Assembly (NCBI RefSeq): GCF_963665245.1
Contig: NZ_OY762269.1
Coordinates: 2,548,501-2,612,500 of the forward strand
DNA: 64,000 nt
Origin: an uncultured Paludibaculum sp.
Lineage (GTDB): Bacteria > Acidobacteriota > Terriglobia > Bryobacterales > Bryobacteraceae
Direction of reading: 5' to 3'
Made by a program: the position numbers and the translations under genes. Positions 27,810 through 36,509 of the stretch are shown piece by piece. The notes beneath the pieces are model-generated. The model was not told the origin of the DNA, ran no database searches, and was given only the letters and a program-made list of their open reading frames with translations. How positions within the stretch are numbered: the first letter of the stretch is position 1; each line of letters opens with the position of its first letter.

Positions 27810-29384
27810 ATGGTGAGACCTCTATTTCTCTTTTCGACCCTGAGCGTGATGTTGTCAGCGGCGGGCCTGCTGGCGGCTGCCGACGTGGTGAAGGTCGACA
27901 CGGGCCGGCTTCAGGGAATGACGCGGGAGGGCGTTGTGGCCTTCAAAGGCATTCCGTTCGCCGCCCCGCCGGTGGGCGAACTGCGGTGGCGCGCTCCCCA
28001 GCCGGCGAAGGCGTGGAAAGGCGTCCGGCCGGCGGCTGAGTATGGTGCGGACTGCATGCAGAAGCCCTTCCCGGGCGACGCTGCTCCCCTCGGTGTGACC
28101 CCGGCCGAGGACTGCCTCTATGTGAACGTGTGGGTTCCCGAACGTGCTCCGTCGAAGAAGATGCCCGTGATGGTGTGGATCTATGGAGGTGGCTTTGTGA
28201 ACGGCGGCAGTTCGCCCGCCGTCTACGATGGCTCTCAGTTCGCGAAGCAGGGCATCGCGTTTGTCAGCTTTAACTACCGGCTGGGGCGGTTCGGTTTCTT
28301 CGCGCACCCGGCCTTGAGCAAAGAGACGCCGTCGGGTCCTCTGGGAAATTACGCCTTTCTCGACCAGATTGCCGCATTGCAGTGGGTCAAGCGCAACATA
28401 GCGGCGTTCGGAGGAGATCCGGCCAATGTCACACTTTTCGGTGAGTCCGCCGGCGGCGGCTCGGTCCTCACGATGATGACTTCGCCTTTAACCGTGGGCC
28501 TGTTTCACAAGGCCGTCATTGAATCCGGCGGCGGCAGGAGCATGTTGTTAGGCGTTCGATACGTCGACCGGCCCGGTCCCACGGGTACACCCTCCGGGGA
28601 GTCGGTCGGGTTGGCGTTCGCGAAGGCCAACAACATTGAAGGCTCCGATGCGGCCGCTCTGGCGGCACTCCGCGGACTGCCAGCGGAACGAGTGGTGGCC
28701 GGTTTGAATATGGCCTCGATGAATACACCCACCTATGCGGGCCCGATGGTCGACGGGAAGGTCGTTGTGGAGTCGCCCGGTGACGCCTATGCGGCCGGCC
28801 ACGGCATGAAGATCCCGATCATGGTCGGCGCCACGAGCGCTGATATAGGCTTCCCGCGTGGTCGGACGATGGAGGAACTCTTTGCTCCTTTCGGTGCGGA
28901 TGGGGCCAAGGCCAAGGCGGCTTACGATCCCGACGGCACCGGCAAGGTCATCGAGGTGGGTGTGGCGATGGCGGCCGACCAGATGATGGTTGAGCCGGCG
29001 CGCTACACCGCGCGCTCACTGGTGAAGGCCGGCCAGCCGGCATATGAGTTCCGCTTCTCGTACGTTGCCGAATCGATGCGCGGCCAATGGAAGCGGGGTG
29101 CGCCGCACGCTACGGAGATCCCGTACGTTTTCGATACCGTGATTGCCCGCTATGGGAAGGATCTGACGGCGGCCGACCAGGCGGCGGCACGCGCGGCCAA
29201 TACGTATTGGGTGAACTTCGCCAAATCGGGCAATCCGAATGGAGGGGGATTGCCGGACTGGCCGGCGTACAAGCCGGAGACCGACATGTTGATGGACTTC
29301 ACTCTGACGGGACCCGTGGCGAAGCCAGACCCGTGGAAGGCGCGGCTCGATCTGATTGAGCGTCTGGCCGAGCCAAAGAAGTAG
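27810..29384 (+). CDS. secreted type B carboxylesterase
   Basis: A 524-residue carboxylesterase/para-nitrobenzyl-esterase family protein with a signal peptide (residues 1-24, ending LLAAA). Family motifs: FKGIPFAAPPVGELRW, EDCLYVNVW, the oxyanion YGGGF, the nucleophile GESAGGGS (Ser about 214) and a late His in GAPHATEIPYVF. It hydrolyses carboxylic esters outside the cytoplasm. AAAGG precedes ATG 27810. Its closeness to GH3 suggests joint breakdown of decorated plant glycans, though this is only contextual. Confidence 0.85.
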   Translation: MVRPLFLFSTLSVMLSAAGLLAAADVVKVDTGRLQGMTREGVVAFKGIPFAAPPVGELRWRAPQPAKAWKGVRPAAEYGADCMQKPFPGDAAPLGVTPAEDCLYVNVWVPERAPSKKMPVMVWIYGGGFVNGGSSPAVYDGSQFAKQGIAFVSFNYRLGRFGFFAHPALSKETPSGPLGNYAFLDQIAALQWVKRNIAAFGGDPANVTLFGESAGGGSVLTMMTSPLTVGLFHKAVIESGGGRSMLLGVRYVDRPGPTGTPSGESVGLAFAKANNIEGSDAAALAALRGLPAERVVAGLNMASMNTPTYAGPMVDGKVVVESPGDAYAAGHGMKIPIMVGATSADIGFPRGRTMEELFAPFGADGAKAKAAYDPDGTGKVIEVGVAMAADQMMVEPARYTARSLVKAGQPAYEFRFSYVAESMRGQWKRGAPHATEIPYVFDTVIARYGKDLTAADQAAARAANTYWVNFAKSGNPNGGGLPDWPAYKPETDMLMDFTLTGPVAKPDPWKARLDLIERLAEPKK

Positions 29385-29408
29385 GTGCCGCGGGAGTGAC
29401 TCGGTCGA

Positions 29409-31082
29409 CTACCAGTAGCGCCAGTCGCCCGTGTACCAGACCAAGGCTGCGAGCGCGGCGTTGGTGACGGCGTGGGCGGCCACGGCGTCGCCCAGACGCC
29501 CGCGAGTCATCTGAATCAGAGCATAGGCCGCGCCGGCCGCGATGCCGCCCAGCCAGCGCGATTCGTGCATGGCTCCGAATGCCACGGTTGACACGACGAA
29601 CGGCAGCCAGGAGAAGCTGTGCCAACTGACCGACTCGAAATCCGGGTTGGCCACCCTTCGCAGGAGGTAACCACGGAAGGCCAGTTCCTCCGCAATCGGG
29701 ACCGTGATCACCGCGGAAAGCAGCCGGCAGGCGAGCCAGGCCGCTTGGAGAGGCCCAGACATCGCGACAAAACCGGCCGGAAGACCGGTGCGCGCCCCCG
29801 AGGCCGCTGGCGTTGTCCAGACCCACACTGCGGCCACCAGCAGCCCCACCACGGCCGCCGCGGGGCCGAAGCGCCAGTCGACACCGCCGTAAGCCTTCCG
29901 GAAGTGCCACAGAGCGGCCAGAGCAGCCAGCAGGCGTAGTGGATACAGCCATTCGAAGTCCGCTGACGCCGCTTTCGAGACCAACGATGCGGCCAGAATC
30001 GCCAGGAACGGCATGAGGTAGGCGGCGACCGCCTGGCTTTGTGTGGCGTCTCCGTGCGCGACGGGGGAACTCCGCGGTGATGGGTGCTGGAAGAACTGAA
30101 TCCGGCGCGAAAGAACGCAGAAGAGAATGGCGGTGGAAGTGAATGCGATCCAGCCCGCCTGGGAATGGAAGCCGCCCATCGCGATCCGGTCGGCACCGGC
30201 GTGCCCGATCAGAATCAGCATCGCGATTCGAAGCGCGTTCAGAACCCACATCAGCAGTGCGCCGGCCGGAATCAACGCCAGCGCGGCTGGAAAGCGGTAT
30301 TCCCGCCGGAAGAAGTAAAGCCAGGCCGTGCTGAAAATCAGAAATAGGCCAATTCCTTCGTAGCCGGAACAAGCCGGTTCGACGAATACGCTGAAGTTCT
30401 TTGTACCGATCTCGGCCGTCAGTGGATTGGCCGTCAGGCCGGGCAGGATCGGCCGCAGCAGGAAGTGGACGAACTCGAAGGTTGGAGCGCTGGAACTCTT
30501 CCACATAGCCAGCGCCGCCGGACGAGCCGCCGTCGACACCGCCGCCACGGCCAACCCCCAACCCCACCCCCAACCTACAGTGCGCAGTAACGGCAACCAG
30601 AAGGATGCCGGGAGTAGCGAAAGCCCCAGAAAGATCACAGCGGAAAGCCCGCTCAACAGCCAACTGAGGGCGACCCACGGAGAAACCTGGCTGGAGGCGC
30701 CGGCAAACAGATGCGGAGACAGCAGTCCAAAGGCCGCCATCAGAAGCATGTGAGCTGCGAGAAAGTGATACCTCACGGGCCCGGGCTGCCTGCGCATGAC
30801 GGCCAGAATGCCCAATATTCCGTACTGGCTGAAGATCAGCGCGGAAGCGAACAGCGCTGCCACGGCGCGCACCAGACCGCTGCCTGAATAACGGATCCAC
30901 GTGGCCAATCCACCCTGGGCCGGGAGATTGCCGGTATCAAGCAGCATGCTCGACAGCAGGAGTTCCACCAGCAGGACAGCAATCAGAAAGGAGAATCTGG
31001 CGCCAGAGAGCCGAAGGAGGGAACTGCGCGAGGCGCCTTGGTGGGAGTTCGAAGTCGGAGAAGGGGGCGTCGTTTGCGGCAC
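29409..31082 (-). CDS. xrtE: exosortase E fused to CPBP intramembrane protease
   Basis: A 557-residue polytopic protein joining two enzymes. Residues 30-330 are an exosortase with the Cys-Arg-His triad: Cys238 in EPACSGYEG, Arg285 in LNALRIA and His306 in GGFHSQAGW. Residues about 370-557 are a CPBP/Abi-type metalloprotease: EELAFRGYLLRR, then a later histidine in FGAMHESRWLGG. This is the known 'exosortase E/protease, VPEID-CTERM system' architecture. It should process substrates with a VPEID-CTERM signal. Such a substrate is encoded 67 bp upstream on the same strand (31150-31320). The GTG start lacks a strong ribosome binding site. Confidence 0.9.
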   Translation of the reverse strand: MPQTTPPSPTSNSHQGASRSSLLRLSGARFSFLIAVLLVELLLSSMLLDTGNLPAQGGLATWIRYSGSGLVRAVAALFASALIFSQYGILGILAVMRRQPGPVRYHFLAAHMLLMAAFGLLSPHLFAGASSQVSPWVALSWLLSGLSAVIFLGLSLLPASFWLPLLRTVGWGWGWGLAVAAVSTAARPAALAMWKSSSAPTFEFVHFLLRPILPGLTANPLTAEIGTKNFSVFVEPACSGYEGIGLFLIFSTAWLYFFRREYRFPAALALIPAGALLMWVLNALRIAMLILIGHAGADRIAMGGFHSQAGWIAFTSTAILFCVLSRRIQFFQHPSPRSSPVAHGDATQSQAVAAYLMPFLAILAASLVSKAASADFEWLYPLRLLAALAALWHFRKAYGGVDWRFGPAAAVVGLLVAAVWVWTTPAASGARTGLPAGFVAMSGPLQAAWLACRLLSAVITVPIAEELAFRGYLLRRVANPDFESVSWHSFSWLPFVVSTVAFGAMHESRWLGGIAAGAAYALIQMTRGRLGDAVAAHAVTNAALAALVWYTGDWRYW

Positions 31083-31149
31083 TTACTGGGATGCGGGGTC
31101 AGGCCAGGGACGAGACGCGAACGCCCATCCCTGGCCCGGCCCCAAGAGA

Positions 31150-31320
31150 CTACCGCCGGCGGCTGCGGAGAATCAGCACCGCACCGGTCAGCAAAGTAAG
31201 GGCGCTGGCCGCGGATGCGCCATCGATTTCAGGCGCCGGCACAGCCGCGGATGCCACTGCCCCGAGACTGATCATTAGGCAGAGGAACCCGAAAGACTTC
31301 TGAACCAAACGTGTCATCAT
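31150..31320 (-). CDS. VPEID-CTERM exosortase substrate, 56 residues
   Basis: A very short gene. Residues 8-25 form a signal peptide (KSFGFLCLMISLGAVASA). Residues 27-34 are VPAPEIDG, matching the VPEID sorting motif. Residues 38-51 are a membrane helix, and RSRRR ends the protein. So it consists of a signal peptide joined almost directly to a sorting tail, leaving a mature segment of only a few residues. GGAG lies six bases before the tandem ATG at 31320/31317. The exosortase E/protease gene follows by 67 bp and is surely its partner. A short secreted peptide or an enzyme-activating pro-peptide are possible roles. Confidence 0.85.
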   Translation of the reverse strand: MMTRLVQKSFGFLCLMISLGAVASAAVPAPEIDGASAASALTLLTGAVLILRSRRR

Positions 31321-31355
31321 CTATGCTCCATTGCAGGAAGAAGCCCGCACCGAAA

Positions 31356-31384
31356 TGCTATTCCGTTTACGCTCGCACCGTCAA
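31356..31384 (-). promoter_or_regulatory. promoter of the VPEID-CTERM/xrtE pair
   Basis: On the minus strand TTGACG (31384-31379) and ATAGCA (31361-31356) are spaced by exactly 17 bases, a good sigma-70 promoter. The region is lower in GC than its surroundings. The predicted leader is about 30 bases. Confidence 0.55.
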
Positions 31385-31454
31385 GGGAATTTGGGCCTTT
31401 CAAGGCACAAAATACTCCGGAAATAGGCCGTTTTGGGACTATTCTGGGCTTATT

Positions 31455-31471
31455 GGTACTGTTGATGTACC
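31455..31471. promoter_or_regulatory. inverted repeat GGTAC-N7-GTACC
   Basis: Perfect five-base arms flank a seven-base spacer 70 bp upstream of the -35 box. It is a candidate activator site for the VPEID/xrtE pair or an operator of the divergently placed end of the nitroreductase gene. Confidence 0.35.
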
Positions 31472-31529
31472 TCATACCTCATTGGCCATGGGTGACAAGT
31501 ACTAGAACTTGCGCGCCATCCCGGGCAAT

Positions 31530-32189
31530 CTATAGTCTCTCAATTAGTACTTCTGAAAGCTGCTTTTTTCCGATGGACGGCACGACCGCGTCTTCGGCCG
31601 GGTAGCCCACGGGAATCAGCAGGCACGCGCGCTCGTTCTTTGGACGTTCCAGGATCTCCCCCAAAAAGCCCATGGGGCTCGGTGTATGGGTCAACGTTGC
31701 AAGTCCGGCGAGGTGCAGCGCTGCAATCAGGAATCCGGCTGCGATGCCCACCGACTCCTGAACATAGTAGTGCTTGATCTTGCGCTCGCCCTCGACGCCA
31801 TAGTCCTGACGGAATACGACGATCAGGTACGGTGCGGTTTCAAGAAACGGCTTGTGCCAGTCGGTGCCCAGCGGCCGCAGCGCTTCCAGCCACTCCTCCG
31901 TCATCCTGCGCGCATACGACTCGCGTTCCTCGGCTTCGGCCGCCAGACGGATCCTCCGTTTGACGGCCGCATCTCCAACGACGACGAACGTCCATGGCTG
32001 CTGGTTGGCTCCGGAGGGTGCGGTAGCGGCACACCGGACTGCGGTTTCAATCAGGTGGAGCGGCACGGGTTCGTCGCTGAAGTGGCGGACGGAGCGGCGT
32101 TGCCGCAGTCGAGCGTAGAACTCTTCCAGACGCCGGGCCTGTTCATCCGGCGACAGCCGCGAGAACTCCAACCTTTGAAATTCGGGCAC
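31530..32189 (-). CDS. nitroreductase family flavoprotein
   Basis: A 219-residue FMN-dependent nitroreductase-family enzyme, of the sort related to iodotyrosine deiodinase and BluB-like enzymes. Motifs: RRSVRHFSDEPVP (FMN phosphate binding), AATAPSGANQQPWTFVVVG and the C-terminal KNERACLLIPVGYPAEDAV. It uses NAD(P)H to reduce nitro compounds or quinones; the true substrate is not clear. GTG 32189 is preferred because it gives the family's typical N-terminus and has AGGA ten bases upstream; longer frames upstream add unlike sequence. Confidence 0.85.
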   Translation of the reverse strand: MPEFQRLEFSRLSPDEQARRLEEFYARLRQRRSVRHFSDEPVPLHLIETAVRCAATAPSGANQQPWTFVVVGDAAVKRRIRLAAEAEERESYARRMTEEWLEALRPLGTDWHKPFLETAPYLIVVFRQDYGVEGERKIKHYYVQESVGIAAGFLIAALHLAGLATLTHTPSPMGFLGEILERPKNERACLLIPVGYPAEDAVVPSIGKKQLSEVLIERL

Positions 32190-32428
32190 GAGATTCTTGT
32201 CCTGTTGAAAAGGAGATGGTGAGGCGCGAGGGTCAACCCTTCGCATGACCGGAGGAGCGGCCGCGACCACGGTCTGATCTGTGGCTAGATCACCACAACT
32301 TGCAGACTGTGCTGGATAGTCCGCACCCGCCCAGCCTGTGTGCCGCACAAGATGCCGAAGGCGAGGACAGAGGCCAAAACGCAGGCCCAACAGTAGTTCC
32401 TCATGTCCGGCAGTGTAGCATAGACCTT

Positions 32429-33625
32429 ATGGGTTCATTGCCAGACGAGTTCTACCGCATATCCAAGCTGCCACCCTACGTCTTTGCCACAGTCAACGAA
32501 ATGAAGGCAAAACTGCGCGCGGCGCAGTATGACGTAGTTGATTTCGGGATGGGCAATCCCGACGGCGCAACCCCGCGCCCCATCGTGAGCAAGCTGGCAG
32601 AGGCAGCACGGAACCCCAAGAATCATCGCTACTCCGTGTCGAGGGGCATACCAAACCTGCGGCACGAGATCTGTAAGCGCTACGCCCGGAACTACGGTGT
32701 GGAGCTTGACCCGGAAGATGAAGCGATCGTGACCATCGGATCCAAAGACGCGTTGGCGCACCTGCTCTTCGCCGTCGTTGGGCCGGGCGATCACGTGATT
32801 ACTCCGGCGCCCTGCTATCCCATCCATCAGTGGGGGGTCATCATGGCCGAAGGCGAGGCCGTGCCGTTGCCGGTGTCCAATCCAGCCGATTTTCTGAACG
32901 GACTGGAAGACCACTACCGCAAGGCCACCAAACCACCGCAGATCATCCTGATGAACTTCCCGCACAACCCGACCACGGCCTGTGTGGATCTGGATTTCTT
33001 CAAGGAAGTGATTCGCATGGCGCATCAGCACGGCACCATGGTGGTTCACGACTTCGCTTACGCCGACCTCGGCTTCGACGGCTACCGGGCCCCCAGCATT
33101 CTGCAGGTGGATGGCGCCAAGGACGTCGCCGTGGAGATCTTCACGATGTCGAAGAGCTACAACATGGCCGGCTGGCGCGTGGGCTTCTGCGTTGGCAACA
33201 AGAAGATGATCAAGGCTCTTGCCCGCATCAAGAGCTATCTGGACTACGGCAACTTCCAGCCCATCCAGATCGCCTCCATCATCGGCCTGCGGGAGTGCGA
33301 GGGCGAGGTGGAGAAGATCCGCCATCTCTACGAGAAACGGCGCGATCTGTTGGTGGACGGGCTGAACGCAGCCGGATGGCCGGTGGAGAAGCCCAGAGGC
33401 TCGATGTTCGTATGGGCCCCCATTCCGGAGGCCTTCCGGGCCGCCGGTTCCCTCGAATTCTCCAAGTTGCTCCTGGAGAAGGCACTGGTCGCCGTGTCGC
33501 CGGGCATCGGCTTCGGACCGGCCGGCGACGGCCATGTCCGCTTCGCCCTGATCGAGAATCACCACCGCTCGCGTCAGGCGATTCGCTGCGTCAAGCAGTT
33601 CCTGAAGGACTGTAAGGCAGTCTGA
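32429..33625 (+). CDS. alaC: alanine aminotransferase AlaC-like
   Basis: A 398-residue class I/II PLP aminotransferase. It aligns by eye over its length with E. coli AlaC: FYRISKLPPYVFATVNEMKA, VDFGMGNPDGATPRPIV, MNFPHNPTTACVDLDFF, and the PLP lysine in MSKSYNMAGWRVGF. It converts pyruvate and glutamate to alanine and 2-oxoglutarate and can act on related keto acids. The ATG at 32429 gives the family N-terminus. The GNAT gene follows 18 bp downstream. Confidence 0.9.
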   Translation: MGSLPDEFYRISKLPPYVFATVNEMKAKLRAAQYDVVDFGMGNPDGATPRPIVSKLAEAARNPKNHRYSVSRGIPNLRHEICKRYARNYGVELDPEDEAIVTIGSKDALAHLLFAVVGPGDHVITPAPCYPIHQWGVIMAEGEAVPLPVSNPADFLNGLEDHYRKATKPPQIILMNFPHNPTTACVDLDFFKEVIRMAHQHGTMVVHDFAYADLGFDGYRAPSILQVDGAKDVAVEIFTMSKSYNMAGWRVGFCVGNKKMIKALARIKSYLDYGNFQPIQIASIIGLRECEGEVEKIRHLYEKRRDLLVDGLNAAGWPVEKPRGSMFVWAPIPEAFRAAGSLEFSKLLLEKALVAVSPGIGFGPAGDGHVRFALIENHHRSRQAIRCVKQFLKDCKAV

Positions 33626-33643
33626 CACTGGTATCATCGCGCT

Positions 33644-34615
33644 ATGGCCGCGCGAGAGCAGTCTCGGCCCTTGAGGCTCACTGAGCTCCGCGCCATACCT
33701 GCGTTCGCCCTCAACCGCCTCTTGCAGGAGGAGAAGGCACGTTGGCTCACGCTCCTACACTGGGATTTCACGCCGTCCGCCGACCTGGTGACACGCTATG
33801 TGGCCATGCAGGCGTTGGACGGCTTTGTCCTGGTGGATGACGGCGAGCCCGTCGGCTATGTGTATTGGGTGATGGAAGACTATAAGGGGTTGATCGGCGA
33901 CCTCTATGTCCGCGATGCCTGGCGCTCGCCCGCCAACGAGAATATGTTGATGGGCGCGGCGCTGGGGGAGATGCGCCGGCACTCCTGGATTCGGCGCATT
34001 GAGGCTCAACTCATGCAGCTCTCCATCCGCGGAGGACAAGTGGCGCCGGCGGGAGTGCACCCGCGGGTCTACCCTCGCCACTTCATGCTGGCCCCGACGG
34101 AAGGGCTCGACGCCATTCGTCCTGTCCAGTTGGCGCCCGAAGTCCGCTTGGAAAACTGGAACATGCGCTGGCTGGATGCCTCGGCTCAGTTGATCAGTTC
34201 GGTCTACCAGGGCCATGTCGATAGTGCGATCAACGACCAGTACAACTCAGGCCAGGGTGCGCGGCGGTTCCTGCAGAACATCGTGCAGTATCCGGGCTGC
34301 GGCCACTTCAGCCATGCGGCATCGTGGGTGGCGCTCGATCGTGAGGGGCGTGTCGTCGGGCTATCGCTGGCGAGCAAGGTGGCGACCGATATCGGACACA
34401 TCGCTCAATTGTGTCTTGCGCGCGACTTGCAGGGCGGCGGCGCGGGCTATGAGATGCTCCGGCGCAGCATGCAGTCCCTGGCCTATGATGGCTGCGGAGA
34501 GGTTTCCCTTACCGTCACAGCCTCAAACGATCGAGCCATCCGGCTCTATGAGCGATTTGGCTTCCGGGCGATCTACCACTTTGAGGCGCTGGTTTGGGAA
34601 AGCCTCTGGAGTTGA
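33644..34615 (+). CDS. double GNAT-domain acetyltransferase
   Basis: A 323-residue protein with two GNAT-like domains. The first (about 15-150) has GFVLVDDGEPVGYVYWVMED and a degenerate acetyl-CoA loop. The second (about 165-320) is better preserved: GRVVGLSLASKV, then LARDLQGGGAGYEMLRRSMQ and the late SNDRAIRLYERFGFRAIYHF. The second domain is probably catalytic; the substrate is unknown. It lies 18 bp after alaC on the same strand. Confidence 0.8.
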   Translation: MAAREQSRPLRLTELRAIPAFALNRLLQEEKARWLTLLHWDFTPSADLVTRYVAMQALDGFVLVDDGEPVGYVYWVMEDYKGLIGDLYVRDAWRSPANENMLMGAALGEMRRHSWIRRIEAQLMQLSIRGGQVAPAGVHPRVYPRHFMLAPTEGLDAIRPVQLAPEVRLENWNMRWLDASAQLISSVYQGHVDSAINDQYNSGQGARRFLQNIVQYPGCGHFSHAASWVALDREGRVVGLSLASKVATDIGHIAQLCLARDLQGGGAGYEMLRRSMQSLAYDGCGEVSLTVTASNDRAIRLYERFGFRAIYHFEALVWESLWS

Positions 34616-34616
34616 T

Positions 34617-35531
34617 CTACATCCCTAACGTGGGGCCAATGGCCTCGTAGAACGTCAGGACCGCTGGTCCCAGCGTGATGACGAACACCGAAGGCATGAT
34701 CAGGAAGAATACCGGGAACACGAGCTTGACGCCGAGCTTGCGGGCCGTTTCCTGTGCCTTCTGCCGGCGCCGCGTTCTCAAATAGCGGGCGTGGTTTCGC
34801 AATGCCGGTCCCAGGCTTGTGCCGAACCGGTCGCTGTCAATCAGGACCGTGGACAGCTTGCGCAGTTCCATTGAATTGGTACGCTGCCCCAACGAGTAAA
34901 GAACCTCACTGCGCGATCGGCCCGCCCGCAGTTCCATTTGGACCTGTGCGAACTCGCTGGCCAGTTCGGGATATAGCCCCCGCAGTTCCCGGCTGGTTTC
35001 TATCAGCGCGCTATCCAGCGATTGGCCCGCCTCGATACTCAACACCATCAGATCCAGCGAGTTTGGCAGCGCCCGTTCCAGTTCGACGCACCGCCGCGTC
35101 ATCTTGGCGCGCAGGACGCGGTCTGGCACCAGGAATCCGAATCCCAGGCCGCACACGAACAGCACGAAGCCAATCGTCAGGCTGTCGTGGTCCAGCAGCC
35201 CAATCCAGCCCAGGACCACTCCGAAGAGCAGCGCCGCCGCGACCTTCGTTCCGTAGAAAATCGTACCCGCGGCCGGAGAGCGATAACCCGCCGCCACCAG
35301 CAGGTTCCGTGTCGGGTCCTTGGGCTGCTTCTGGCCCGGCGCCAGGTCACCGATGACAAACATCGACTCCTGTAGACTCGCGGCAAGGCCTTTCTGGCCC
35401 AGCGATTCCGGTGGCTGCAGTCCACCCTGCTGCAGTCGGGCCTCGGTCCGCCATCGCACCAGCAGCAGCGCCGCGCCGACCGTTGCCATCACGAATAGGA
35501 AAAAGCAGACCGATATCATTGCTTCCGACAT
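34617..35531 (-). CDS. tadC: TadC-like type II/IV secretion inner-membrane protein
   Basis: A 304-residue protein of the type II secretion system F (T2SSF) family. An N-terminal membrane helix (VCFFLFVMATVGAALLLV) is followed by helices near 90-140, and a T2SSF domain about 155-290 (LPNSLDLMVLSIEAGQSLDS, then LRELRGL-like segments). It pairs with TadB to form the platform of a Flp/Tad pilus. The stop is one base from that of the plus-strand GNAT gene. TadB lies seven bases upstream on the same strand. Confidence 0.85.
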   Translation of the reverse strand: MSEAMISVCFFLFVMATVGAALLLVRWRTEARLQQGGLQPPESLGQKGLAASLQESMFVIGDLAPGQKQPKDPTRNLLVAAGYRSPAAGTIFYGTKVAAALLFGVVLGWIGLLDHDSLTIGFVLFVCGLGFGFLVPDRVLRAKMTRRCVELERALPNSLDLMVLSIEAGQSLDSALIETSRELRGLYPELASEFAQVQMELRAGRSRSEVLYSLGQRTNSMELRKLSTVLIDSDRFGTSLGPALRNHARYLRTRRRQKAQETARKLGVKLVFPVFFLIMPSVFVITLGPAVLTFYEAIGPTLGM

Positions 35532-35538
35532 GGCTGCC

Positions 35539-36504
35539 TCACGCCCTCACCTGGGCAACACGCTTGATCACGAAGTGCGCCGCGATATTGGCCAGGGCGG
35601 CCAACCCGAGCATCGTCCGCCCTTCCGGGCGCCGCAGCATGACAGTCATGTACTCCGGGTTTGCAACGAACATCAGCAGCCCGATCACCACAGGTACGAT
35701 GGTCAGCACGGTACCCGTGATGCGGCTGTGCGCCGAGACGGCGCGTACTTCACCTTCCAGTGCCGTGTTATCGCGCATCGTCTCACCGAGGCGGCCCAAA
35801 ACATCGTTCAGCCGTCCACCTACGCGGTTCTGCATCTTTACCGCGGCCACAAACAGCCGGACCTCGGGTACTGGAATGCGGTCGGCCAGATTGTTGAGCG
35901 CCTGGTCCCAGCCCACGCCGAGATTCCACTCCTCGCGCGTGCGCCGCATCTCAGAGGACAGGGGTTCCGGTTGCTCCAGGGCCAGCAACTCCAATGCGGT
36001 GGAGAGAGGATAACCTGCCTTCAGGGCCCGCGTCATGGAGTCCAGTGCCTCGGGGAACTGGGAAGAGAAGGTCTCAAAGCGCTTGCGTCGTACCCGCCGC
36101 AGGTACAGATAGGGAGCCGACACCACGAGAGACACAATCAAGGCCGACGGAAGCAGCGGAACCACACCGGTCTGCCACAGCAGCGTTCCGGTCGCCGTAC
36201 CGCCCAACAACATCATCAGCGTGACACGGCCCACTGACCAGCGTAGGTTGGCCTCCGCGATCATGGCCCGTAGCTCTTCCACGTGGCTGAATCTCTCCAG
36301 CAACAGTGCCCACACCTTGATTGTGCTGAGGTCCGCTTCCTTGATTACGTGTGGGTTGCTGTCATGTTCCCCGGTCTCCAGCACCAGTTCCGTGCCGGCG
36401 CGCCGCGCGCGGACATGCATGGACGCCCAGTAGAACGACACTGCCAGCAGCGCCGTCAGAAAGGCAGTGCCGAACATCATCAGGAAGACGATGAGGCTGA
36501 GCAT
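35539..36504 (-). CDS. tadB: TadB-like type II/IV secretion inner-membrane protein
   Basis: A 321-residue T2SSF protein with membrane helices near residues 1-25, 95-135 and 270-310. The T2SSF domain shows FPEALDSMTRALKAGYPLST, then EPLSSEMRRTREEWNLGVGW. It is the second membrane platform protein of a Tad pilus. It lies between cpaB (six bases upstream) and tadC (seven bases downstream), so the three form one operon. Confidence 0.85.
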   Translation of the reverse strand: MLSLIVFLMMFGTAFLTALLAVSFYWASMHVRARRAGTELVLETGEHDSNPHVIKEADLSTIKVWALLLERFSHVEELRAMIAEANLRWSVGRVTLMMLLGGTATGTLLWQTGVVPLLPSALIVSLVVSAPYLYLRRVRRKRFETFSSQFPEALDSMTRALKAGYPLSTALELLALEQPEPLSSEMRRTREEWNLGVGWDQALNNLADRIPVPEVRLFVAAVKMQNRVGGRLNDVLGRLGETMRDNTALEGEVRAVSAHSRITGTVLTIVPVVIGLLMFVANPEYMTVMLRRPEGRTMLGLAALANIAAHFVIKRVAQVRA

Positions 36505-36509
36505 GGTGG

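Noticed and set aside
32435..33637. A 400-codon minus-strand frame opposite the AlaC gene
   Set aside because: The plus strand encodes a full-length aminotransferase; the antisense frame has no domain.
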